IMG/VR virus record: IMGVR_UViG_3300025466_000019
Span: 24,349 to 88,348 of that record
Length of the DNA stretch: 64,000 bases
Strand: one strand, 5' to 3'
DNA from: a virus
The notes under the pieces are model-generated. The model did not search any database. It was not told the DNA's origin and saw nothing but the letters and a program-made list of their open reading frames with translations. The position numbers were made by a program, and so were the translations under genes. Below are positions 1 through 6,303 of the stretch, piece by piece. How positions within the stretch are numbered: position 1 is the stretch's first letter; every line of letters begins with the position of its first letter.

Positions 1-778
1 GATCCAGCTCTTCCAAGTACTGTACTGCTCCTTCTCTCAATGCTTTATTGGTTTCAAGTTCCTTGGCGTTGCTGACTCCCGAAGCGGCCAAATACGTCAG
101 CATGCCTTGATTGGCTTCTTGCGCGGTGTATCCCAAAGCCATTAAATCGTTACCAGCTTGACTGTTTAGTATTTGCGACGAAAATTTTGAAAATGCTATT
201 ACACCGCCATTGACGCTGCCTGTTATCTGTAAAAAAGCGGCACTGTTTGATTTTATCAAACTGCTAAATTGATCTATAGTTAGATAACTTTTTGCTGCTG
301 CTGTTCTTAGATCGGTTAGGCTTCCAGCAAATGAAGCGCCTGCATTGCTTATCTGCTGATAAACTTCAAAGTTTTTTTCCTGCATGGCTGCTGCTTTGGC
401 CAATCCCTGGAAAACCAATCCCACCACTGTGGAATCATTTGCAAATGTTTTAAAAATACCGCTAGCAGACGAAGTGCCTTCAACTAAAGAATTTAAACTG
501 GAATGAAATAACGTTTGTTTTTGTCGCAGATCTTCAGCGTTTTTTGATAATTTTTTGAATTCTTCAGATTGCTTGTTTGTTTTTGCTGATAGATCTTTTA
601 GAGATTCTGCTGTTTCGCTAACATTTAGACCAGCGGCCTGCGCTAATTTTTTTAGGTCTTCTTTATTTTTTAGTCCAGCAGCTACTGTTGCCTGTAATAG
701 TTTGTTTAAGGTGGCTTCTGTGGCGGCATTTTCTAAATTTACTTGTTGATCGCCTATTTGTCCGGTCACATTGCTCAT
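1..778 (-). CDS. Tape-measure-like structural protein, partial
   Basis: The reading frame is open from ATG at 778 to the left edge (259 codons seen), so its C-terminus lies outside the window. The visible part is rich in Ala, Asn, Lys and Gln, has heptad-like helical stretches in the first 90 residues (many Leu/Lys/Glu) and then Gly/Ala/Ser-rich helical segments, which is the composition expected of a tail tape measure or other long virion protein. There is no cysteine in the visible part. It diverges from the gp26-like chaperone gene at 852; tail chaperones usually sit beside the tape-measure gene, which supports the guess. No family motif was recognised, so the function is inferred from composition and context. 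A weak G-rich stretch 10-14 bases upstream may serve as ribosome site. Confidence 0.55.
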   Translation of the reverse strand, partial: MSNVTGQIGDQQVNLENAATEATLNKLLQATVAAGLKNKEDLKKLAQAAGLNVSETAESLKDLSAKTNKQSEEFKKLSKNAEDLRQKQTLFHSSLNSLVEGTSSASGIFKTFANDSTVVGLVFQGLAKAAAMQEKNFEVYQQISNAGASFAGSLTDLRTAAAKSYLTIDQFSSLIKSNSAAFLQITGSVNGGVIAFSKFSSQILNSQAGNDLMALGYTAQEANQGMLTYLAASGVSNAKELETNKALREGAVQYLEELD

Positions 779-803
779 TCGTAAAACCCCAATTAACTGT
801 GTA

Positions 804-839
804 GATAAATAATATCACGCTTGATCAAAGTTATTTATC
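804..839. promoter_or_regulatory. Face-to-face late-promoter motifs (perfect inverted repeat)
   Basis: GATAAATAA occurs on the + strand at 804-812 and again on the - strand at 839-831, so the two form a perfect 9-bp inverted repeat. The motif resembles the T4 late -10 element TATAAATA read by gp55-type sigma factors, and gp55 is encoded in this window. One copy points to the gp26-like gene (ATG 852), the other to the tape-measure-like gene (ATG 778). The promoter role is inferred. Confidence 0.5.
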
Positions 840-851
840 GGAGTATAAAAT

Positions 852-1721
852 ATGCAAAATCCGCCCAAGATACAAACCAAAATAAATCCCTTGGCTGGTC
901 TTATGAGACAGCCTAAAATTTATGTGACCCTTCCTAGCAATGGAAAATATTGGCCAGAAGGCAGTTTGAACATCAGCAGCAGTGGCGAATATCCGGTATT
1001 CTCAATGACTGCCAAAGATGAACTGACGCTAAAAACGCCTGATGCTTTGTTAAATGGACAGGCTGTAGTGGAAGTATTAGAAAGTTGTATTCCAAACATC
1101 ATAGACGGATGGCAGGTGCCGCAGATTGATCTTGACGCATTGTTGATAGCCATCCGGATGGCCACTTACGGTAACACCATGGATAACAATGTCAAAATTG
1201 GCGACGAAGAAGCTGTATACTCAGTGGATTTACGACTGCTGTTGGAGCAACTTAAATCTCAAATTTCCTGGGATGAACGCATTGAAGTCACTGATTCACT
1301 CATTATCTACGTTAGACCTCTAAACTATCGAGAACTATCCAAGGCCAGTATTGAATCCTTTGAAACACAGCGTATTCTAAATTTAGTCAACGACAAAGAC
1401 ATGGATGAAGATAAGAAAATTGCAGTGTTTAAAAAAAGTTTTAACAAATTGACTGAAGTAACTTTGGGCATTGTGGCCAATTCAATTTACCGGATTGATA
1501 CCAACAGCGGTTCTGTTACCGATCAGGAATTCATAAAAGATTTTATAGCACAGTGCGATAGAGAAATTTTCAATGCAGTAAAAAATAGATTGGATGAACT
1601 GAAGGAAAAAAATAGCATCAAACCCATGCGCGTTCAGGCCACTGCAGAAATGATCGCAGCCGGGTCCGCAGAAGAAATAGAGGTGCCAATCATGTTTGAT
1701 ACTTCAAATTTTTTCGAATAA
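852..1721 (+). CDS. 26: gp26-like baseplate hub/tail assembly protein
   Basis: A 289-residue protein of the T4 gp26/gp51 baseplate family. The recognisable parts are an N-terminal block with LPSNGKYWPEG near residue 28, a block with SMTAKDELTLKTPDALLNGQ near residues 51-70, a Cys/Pro block (SCIPNI) near residues 78-83, and the C-terminal end with IMFDTSNFFE. A GGAG site lies 10 bases before ATG 852. In T4 these proteins are needed for hub assembly but are hard to find in virions, as expected of chaperones. The last codons before the stop form a canonical slippery sequence followed by an open -1 frame (see the next entries), so a second, longer product is likely. It is the first gene of a short + strand unit and converges with the gene at 1942. 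Confidence 0.75.
   Translation: MQNPPKIQTKINPLAGLMRQPKIYVTLPSNGKYWPEGSLNISSSGEYPVFSMTAKDELTLKTPDALLNGQAVVEVLESCIPNIIDGWQVPQIDLDALLIAIRMATYGNTMDNNVKIGDEEAVYSVDLRLLLEQLKSQISWDERIEVTDSLIIYVRPLNYRELSKASIESFETQRILNLVNDKDMDEDKKIAVFKKSFNKLTEVTLGIVANSIYRIDTNSGSVTDQEFIKDFIAQCDREIFNAVKNRLDELKEKNSIKPMRVQATAEMIAAGSAEEIEVPIMFDTSNFFE
1706..1715 (+). other. Candidate programmed -1 frameshift site
   Basis: In the gp26-like frame the bases read A AAT TTT TTC, which holds two overlapping X XXY YYZ heptamers (A AAT TTT at 1706-1712 and T TTT TTC at 1709-1715), 4-13 bases before the TAA stop at 1719. The -1 frame is open from 1700 (TGA at 1697) through 1943. Slippage here would fuse the gp26-like protein to the downstream 72-codon frame, giving about 364 residues. 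This is the layout of the tail-chaperone G/GT pair of many long-tailed phages. The event itself is inferred. Confidence 0.6.
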
Positions 1722-1726
1722 GGCTT

Positions 1727-1945
1727 TTGTTATTGAGCCTTGAAGAAATTGACCAGTTGGTTCAAGGCATGGATAGAGAAGCAAAAGCCTTAAGAGAGGA
1801 ACTGTTTAGGATTTGCTGGTTCATGAGAGGCGGAGTCACCATAACAGAAGCCTACAGCCTTGATTATCAGGATAGAGAATCTATTGGCAAAATCATTGAA
1901 GGCAATCTAGAAACCACTAAAAGCAGTGGCCTACCATTCTTTTAA
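1727..1945 (+). CDS. Short ORF, probable frameshift extension (T-like domain)
   Basis: A 72-codon frame lying -1 to the gp26-like gene, with no ATG: it could begin only at TTG 1727 or TTG 1733 (AAGG at 1720-1723 could serve either). The peptide has MDREAKALREELFRICW, then a Gly/Thr segment and an acidic/basic helix ending in GLPFF. The length, position after a gp26-like protein and lack of a proper start fit the T part of a tail-assembly chaperone made by -1 frameshift, but independent translation by reinitiation is possible. Its last four bases overlap the end of the convergent gene. Confidence 0.6.
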   Translation: MLLSLEEIDQLVQGMDREAKALREELFRICWFMRGGVTITEAYSLDYQDRESIGKIIEGNLETTKSSGLPFF

Positions 1946-2400
1946 CTGTTTAAACGATTTACTAGGAATAAAATACGATCGAGAGATTCTTCAGTGTTTT
2001 TGGGCTGAGTGGGTCCTGGACCTGAGGCCTTGATTACTCCCGGCGCAGCTGATGTAGCAGCATTTGATTTGGCGCCCAATGTGCCTGCTCCGCCTTGAGT
2101 GGGTGTTGATGTGGGAGTTTGCGGTTGAGCATTGGCTCCCGGAGTTGATCCGTTGCCGGTAACAGTCGCTCCGGCTCCGGCCGGATTTGGCGCCGCCGGT
2201 TTGACTACCGGAGCAGCAGCGGCCACTGGCAAGGCTATGCCCAATGATTTAAATGCGTCATTGATTTTGCCTGCATCCAACCCTGCTTTGTTTAGCATGT
2301 CAGAAATTTGAGAAATCTGATTAGGATTCAAATTGGCCTCGGCTATAGGGCGGATCTTGTCAACTGCGGCTTCCACTATTGATCGTTTTTTCATAAACAT
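1942..2400 (-). CDS. Ala/Pro-rich protein with C-terminal EESLDRIL motif
   Basis: 152 residues from ATG 2400, which overlaps the TGA of the upstream gene (TGATG); ATG 2394 is also possible. The first 50 residues look helical (KKRSIVEAAVDKIRP, NPNQISQISDML), the middle 80 are a Pro/Ala/Gly/Thr linker, and the last 18 (TEESLDRILFLVNRLNS) match the end of the neighbour at 2400-3176. No family was recognised. The shared tail and the linkers suggest both are virion-associated or bind the same partner. It is probably co-translated with the gene before it. Confidence 0.6.
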   Translation of the reverse strand: MFMKKRSIVEAAVDKIRPIAEANLNPNQISQISDMLNKAGLDAGKINDAFKSLGIALPVAAAAPVVKPAAPNPAGAGATVTGNGSTPGANAQPQTPTSTPTQGGAGTLGAKSNAATSAAPGVIKASGPGPTQPKNTEESLDRILFLVNRLNS

Positions 2401-3176
2401 CACCCGTTTAATCTTTTGGCAAGATACAAAATTCTTTCCAACGATTCTTCTGCGCTGGCTCTACCCGGAGCACGTGCCAATGCATTCCTTTGAGCTTCAT
2501 GCTCGGCTGCTGCTTCGGCTTTTTTTCTTGCTGTTTCTTGCTTGGCCTGTTCCCATGCATCCGGCTCTGCGGTATTGTTTGCAGGCGGAGCTGCTGATGC
2601 TGGAGCTGCCAGTGCATCAATTTTATCTTTAGCATATTTTATCACCGCGGGTTTACGATCTGGTCTAACTGAATTCACGGTATTAATTGCTTGATCCACT
2701 GCTGCTTTACCTGCCGGAGCTCCAATAGGTTTTGTATTTTTCGGTGGTGTTTCTGCCTGAGCAGAATTTACCGAATTAGCATCAGTAGTTGATGTCGGAG
2801 AAGAAACAGCAGCAGATGAAGTTGCACCTGGTCCTGGATTAGATACAGTGGTTGTTGCAGGAGCAGCGGTAGCGGTCGGATTGGCAGGAGGAGTTACATT
2901 TGGTCTCACAGATGCCGCTGCTGTATTTGCCGCAGAAGCGGTGTTTGCACTTGGTTGAGCAGCAGGAGCGCTATTATTTCCACCAACGGCTTGTTTTCCT
3001 GCGGTGTATCCTTGTGCTGCTCCTGCTTTTAGTTGATTGTAAGCGCCTACCGCTCCGCCGGCTACAGCACCAACACCTTTTCCAATAGCACCAGCTGTTT
3101 TGCCTATACCTTTACCAATATCACTCCACTTGAGCTCTAGTAATTCTTCTTCTGTTAAAATTTGATCAACGCGCAT
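2400..3176 (-). CDS. Gly/Ala/Pro-rich protein with C-terminal EESLERIL motif
   Basis: 258 residues from ATG 3176, chosen because GGGAG lies 6 bases upstream; the frame runs five codons further to a TTG but this would bury the ribosome site. The order is an acidic helix (LTEEELLELKWSDI), a Gly-rich segment with GxxxG spacing near residues 20-50 that could pack as a helix hairpin in a membrane or capsid, a long Ala/Thr/Pro linker, a charged helix, and a C-terminal motif (AEESLERILYLAKRLNG) shared with the downstream gene. The function is unknown; a structural role is a guess. A late-type motif and a terminator hairpin lie just upstream. Confidence 0.6.
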   Translation of the reverse strand: MRVDQILTEEELLELKWSDIGKGIGKTAGAIGKGVGAVAGGAVGAYNQLKAGAAQGYTAGKQAVGGNNSAPAAQPSANTASAANTAAASVRPNVTPPANPTATAAPATTTVSNPGPGATSSAAVSSPTSTTDANSVNSAQAETPPKNTKPIGAPAGKAAVDQAINTVNSVRPDRKPAVIKYAKDKIDALAAPASAAPPANNTAEPDAWEQAKQETARKKAEAAAEHEAQRNALARAPGRASAEESLERILYLAKRLNG

Positions 3177-3199
3177 GTGTACTCCCAACAAGCTGTGTT

Positions 3200-3208
3200 T
3201 TATTTATG
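3200..3208 (-). promoter_or_regulatory. Late-promoter-like CATAAATAA
   Basis: CATAAATAA on the - strand ends 24 bases before ATG 3176 and matches seven of eight positions of the T4 late TATAAATA element. It follows directly on the T-tract of the hairpin at 3215-3232, so a terminator and a new late start appear stacked. Inferred from spacing and similarity only. Confidence 0.5.
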
Positions 3209-3232
3209 TATAAAAGTGAGCTAAAGCTCACT
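3209..3232 (-). terminator. Intrinsic terminator
   Basis: On the - strand AGTGAGC, a 4-base loop and GCTCACT form a perfect 7-bp stem (3232-3215) followed by TTTAT. It would end transcription arriving from the glycosyltransferase/GIY-YIG operon or from the structured region next to it. Confidence 0.55.
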
Positions 3233-3661
3233 AGCTTCTTCACCTATCGGTTCGAAGCATTTTTTAACACAATGATCTTTGATATACATTCATGCAGATT
3301 GTATAGTCAGACGGAACCATTTCGCTGGTTCCGTCTTTCTTGGTGATTTTCATGCGAGTTGCACTAGCCAAGACATGGGAAGTAGGTACTATGTTTATAC
3401 ACCTCTCCTGGGACTCTGTACTTTTCCTGCCTACTACGACGCATTATCAATGTCGATAATGCCCAAAGCTCGTTCCTGATCCTTTGGGTGTTTAGGAGTA
3501 ATGGTGTTTGCGAATGACAGCAATCATTCTACGTCAATACTTAGAGCCTCAGACTTGCGGGGCAATGTCTCAACGTGTTGCGTGTGTAGTTTCACCCACT
3601 ACCTTTTCCACAGCGGTATTATGACCGGCCCGCTAACCTTGTGTGCTGTACTGGATTTTGC
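3233..3661. other. Structured non-coding stretch, function unknown
   Basis: About 430 bases with no credible gene on either strand. It looks richer in G+C than its neighbours and is packed with inverted repeats: 3310-3318 with 3327-3335 (9 bp, then TTTCTT on the + strand, terminator-like), 3381-3386 with 3430-3435, 3441-3448 with 3455-3462 (8 bp), 3462-3468 with 3482-3488 (7 bp), and 3512-3517 with 3524-3529. Tandem stems of this kind suggest a folded RNA, either a separate small RNA or the 3' region of the upstream operon. No tRNA, tmRNA or known riboswitch core was recognised. The longest frames inside run across the stems and have no ribosome site. Confidence 0.5.
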
Positions 3662-4090
3662 CTAGAGTTTTTTAATAATATGTGAGCCGTGTACGCGAAC
3701 TCTTATCTGATTGTTGTAATAATCAGTTGATTCCAACACCTGATGTTCAAATTGCAGCTTTGCTTCCATGTAGGAGCATTCGGCCTTTGATTTACAAAAC
3801 AGTAATATTTCGCGTTTGAAATTTTCTTTGCCTAATTTTTCTATGTCTTGAGTGAGTTCTTTTGATGAGCCGTGATATGTTTGCCAGTCTGATTCTATGG
3901 TGCTTTTGATTTTTTTGCGCTTTTTTTTGCCATTTTTTAACTTGACCATTCTATATTTTGTTTTTGAAAATGCCGCGAGTTTTTTTCCAATATACTTTCT
4001 GCCAGAAATTAAATTTGTAATAAGATAAACAAATCCTGCACAATCTTGAGGAAGTTCTGTTATTTCCATTCCTTGATAATGCCATGACAT
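3662..4090 (-). CDS. GIY-YIG-type endonuclease
   Basis: 142 residues from ATG 4090, overlapping the glycosyltransferase stop (TGATG). GFVYLITN at 19-26 followed by GRKYIGKK at 30-37 is the GIY-YIG core in its variant form (VYL...YIG), and a conserved-looking Glu lies in YMEAKLQFEHQVL before a YYNN motif, as in this superfamily. A basic run (KNGKKKRKKIK) in the middle probably binds DNA. Small free-standing nucleases of this type in T4-like phages are homing endonucleases, which cut DNA of related phages lacking them. It is the last gene of the - strand unit and is followed by the structured non-coding stretch. Confidence 0.7.
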   Translation of the reverse strand: MSWHYQGMEITELPQDCAGFVYLITNLISGRKYIGKKLAAFSKTKYRMVKLKNGKKKRKKIKSTIESDWQTYHGSSKELTQDIEKLGKENFKREILLFCKSKAECSYMEAKLQFEHQVLESTDYYNNQIRVRVHGSHIIKKL

Positions 4091-5046
4091 CAATCTAAAA
4101 ATACCGATTTAAATTGACTCATAACAGTGTCTGGATTAAATTTGTCAACAATTTTTTTATATTCCCTGTTAAATGATTTTATATTAAGTATTTTTTCTTG
4201 CATATCCTGTTGATCGTTATATAGTAATCCTGTTCCTTGTAACATATTGATATGATTAAGATCAATGCCGTTGTTCCATGCCAACACCGGTTTATTGAAA
4301 TATAAAAATTCCGAGATAGCTAGACCAAAACTTTCTCCTATATATCTTGCATGGACCATTCCGTCGCAAGTATTAATAAAATTTGATTTAAATTGTAAAT
4401 CTTGAAAACCTGGAACATGAATGATATTAGGATGAGAATACCATTCTGCACAATTGCCCATGAGAAAAACAATTTCATCTGTTTTATTTAAAACATCAAT
4501 AATGGCTGTTCTAGCCCATTCCATCTGATGTCCAAAACCCCAGTAATCGCCTAATCTTCCGATTACAATTTTATTTTTAGGTATTCCAAAATAATCTCGT
4601 AAATCCTGTGTAGGTTCAGGCAGTTGCACAATATAGGGCACCCATGGTATTTTCCCATCACTACAGTAATTAGATAACCATTCTGAGATAAATGCATATT
4701 TTCCATGTCCATATGGATTTTTATTTTGAAATACAGCATGTACAGCTACCGAGGTGATATCGGGCAAGGGTTCAGGCCCTCCGTGTCTCATAAAATAGGC
4801 TAGATCGATATCTTTGCAAACTCCGTCATAATTGTTGTCATTGGATATAGTTCTTACTTCAAATTCTTTTTGAAATGACGAAATTATTTCAAAGCTATTG
4901 GTTTCATCCACGTTGCAAGGAATGTCTCTGTTATAACAAATTACACTTTCATTTCCTAAAATTTCCTGATTATAGCGTGCATAATCTCTTATAGCAACTG
5001 TACTTCCTCTTAAATTTAATTGATTGCAATAGAATAAAATTTTCAT
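4090..5046 (-). CDS. Glycosyltransferase, GT-B/GT4-like
   Basis: 318 residues. The N-terminus (MKILFYCNQLNLRGSTVAIRD) is the first strand and glycine loop of a GT-B nucleotide-sugar transferase, and the C-terminal half has the donor-site block with HARYIGESFGLAISEFLYF (the E-x7-E type motif) followed by KPVLAW. It should move a sugar from an activated donor to an acceptor that cannot be told from sequence: phage DNA, a virion protein or the host surface. AAGGA lies 6 bases before ATG 5046. It follows the methyltransferase by 9 bases, and the two probably act on the same substrate or were acquired as one cassette. Confidence 0.7.
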   Translation of the reverse strand: MKILFYCNQLNLRGSTVAIRDYARYNQEILGNESVICYNRDIPCNVDETNSFEIISSFQKEFEVRTISNDNNYDGVCKDIDLAYFMRHGGPEPLPDITSVAVHAVFQNKNPYGHGKYAFISEWLSNYCSDGKIPWVPYIVQLPEPTQDLRDYFGIPKNKIVIGRLGDYWGFGHQMEWARTAIIDVLNKTDEIVFLMGNCAEWYSHPNIIHVPGFQDLQFKSNFINTCDGMVHARYIGESFGLAISEFLYFNKPVLAWNNGIDLNHINMLQGTGLLYNDQQDMQEKILNIKSFNREYKKIVDKFNPDTVMSQFKSVFLD

Positions 5047-5055
5047 AATCTTTCC

Positions 5056-5826
5056 TTATTTCCAAACAGCTCGATGTCTTACTCCGTCATACATCACTCT
5101 ACTATCTTCCATTACAATTTCAAATGGTTTCATACGCATTCCAAATTGATCAAATAAGATTTCTAAACTTTTTCCTGAATACATGCAAACATGTCCATTC
5201 CTTGGTGATATATAATAAGAATTAATACCTTCGGTGGTCATGGTGTCATTGACGAGAGTACTAAAAATTATCTGTCCGGTAGGTTTTAAATAATTAATCA
5301 TTTCTCTTATTGTTTCACAAGGGAAAGGAGTATGTTCTAATACTTCGATAGCAGTAATGACATCAAATTTTTTATTCTTATCAAACTGCGGCTGAATTTG
5401 CCACATAGGATCCCATCCAATTGCATCTATTCCATCATTTTGTAAAAGTTGACTAAAATCATTTGTACCGGCTCCATAGTCTAATACTGATAAATTATTT
5501 TTTTTTCCAAATACAGAATAAAACCATTCGATACAATTTTTTGGTCGAATATTTTTATATTCTGGATCCACTACTATATATTGATCATTATAGATATTGT
5601 TTAAAAAATCATCTTTTGACCAAGTATCGAAGTCTATCGTAAAAATAAATCCACAGTCATTACAACGATGATAGTAAACTGCTACACCGATCAAGGGCAT
5701 TTGATTCAATATTCGATCACCTTCGCAACTTTTATTAAAATCACATACCCCGTAGATCTTGGTTGACCCATCACAGATTTTACAATGTAGATTTTGATAT
5801 TGTGCTGTGACAGGTTTGTTAATCAT
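5056..5826 (-). CDS. SAM-dependent methyltransferase with zinc-ribbon N-terminus
   Basis: 256 residues. The N-terminus has CKICDG near residue 16 and CNDCGF near residue 55, a CxxC pair that likely binds zinc. The class I methyltransferase fold follows: motif I is LDYGAG near residue 115, motif II has GWDPM, motif IV is TAIEVLEHTPFP and motif VI is LKPTGQIIFST. This zinc plus Methyltransf_23-like order is common in sugar C-methyltransferases and similar enzymes, so together with the neighbouring glycosyltransferase it may act on a nucleotide sugar or glycan rather than on DNA. Its ATG overlaps the stop of the small basic protein (ATGA). Confidence 0.7.
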   Translation of the reverse strand: MINKPVTAQYQNLHCKICDGSTKIYGVCDFNKSCEGDRILNQMPLIGVAVYYHRCNDCGFIFTIDFDTWSKDDFLNNIYNDQYIVVDPEYKNIRPKNCIEWFYSVFGKKNNLSVLDYGAGTNDFSQLLQNDGIDAIGWDPMWQIQPQFDKNKKFDVITAIEVLEHTPFPCETIREMINYLKPTGQIIFSTLVNDTMTTEGINSYYISPRNGHVCMYSGKSLEILFDQFGMRMKPFEIVMEDSRVMYDGVRHRAVWK

Positions 5827-6053
5827 TTTGCTGTTTTACGTGCGTTCTTTTCAGTTGTGATTTCATTGCGCCGAGCTTTGGCAGCTTTGCCTAATTCTGC
5901 CAAAGCCTTGCGTGCTCGTGTACCTGCTGCTGCATTGCCGGCAGCATGCTTTTCATTTTCCATGAGATATTCTGCAAATAATACCTGCATTCTGTCAGTT
6001 GTTGTTGATGCCGGGGTTGATGTCGGCGTTGGTGTTGATGTTGGTGTTTTCAT
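5823..6053 (-). CDS. Small basic histone H1-like protein
   Basis: 76 residues from ATG 6053, chosen because AAAGGA lies 8 bases upstream; the frame extends 11 codons further without a site. After a 20-residue Thr/Pro/Ser repeat comes a helical block with MQVLFAEYLMENEK and then GTRARKALAELGKAAKARR and a Lys/Arg-rich tail. Basic Ala/Lys/Arg helices like these occur in small phage proteins annotated as histone-like; DNA binding is an inference. It overlaps the upstream gene by 59 bases in another frame, the shared bases being a simple repeat. Confidence 0.55.
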   Translation of the reverse strand: MKTPTSTPTPTSTPASTTTDRMQVLFAEYLMENEKHAAGNAAAGTRARKALAELGKAAKARRNEITTEKNARKTAK

Positions 6054-6303
6054 TTTTTTTCCTTTCTTTGATTTTTCTACGTTCAACTATTCTCTGTCTT
6101 TTTTCTTCTAGCATTTTGGTTCTAGTAATGGTACAATTTCTTCTCATTTCTGCAACTAATTTTTTAAGTCGTTTCATTACCTTGGTAATGCTTTCGGAAT
6201 TATAATAATTTGGTCTTCTAATAAATCTTAAATGAGCATTGTGATACTCGGCTAAAAGATCAATAAATTCTTTATGTAATTCTATGTACTTGTTTATCAT
6301 CAT
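5995..6303 (-). CDS. Small basic protein of unknown function
   Basis: 102 residues, starting at ATG 6303 or 6300, overlapping the gp46 stop. It begins with an amphipathic helix (YIELHKEFIDLLAEYHNAH), continues with a very basic region (MKRLKKLVAEMRR, KRQRIVERRKIKERKK) and ends in an Asn/Ile/Thr repeat. No family is recognised. High charge suggests nucleic acid binding. The placement right after gp46 and before the histone-like protein suggests joint expression with the recombination genes. Confidence 0.5.
   Translation of the reverse strand: MMINKYIELHKEFIDLLAEYHNAHLRFIRRPNYYNSESITKVMKRLKKLVAEMRRNCTITRTKMLEEKRQRIVERRKIKERKKNENTNINTNADINPGINNN
5999..6050. repeat. Imperfect GTTGRT hexamer repeat in an overlap of two genes
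   Basis: About eight imperfect copies of GTTGRT/GTCGGC. The repeat encodes the Asn-rich tail of the gene ending at 5995 and, in another frame, the Thr/Pro/Ser-rich start of the gene beginning at 6053. Confidence 0.6.

Noticed and set aside
3249-3262. GGTTCGAAGC, like a tRNA T-arm loop
   Set aside because: The flanking bases do not pair and no cloverleaf can be drawn around it.
3279-3479. A 66-codon + strand frame in the structured gap
   Set aside because: It runs through several stem-loops, lacks a ribosome site and has no protein-like pattern.
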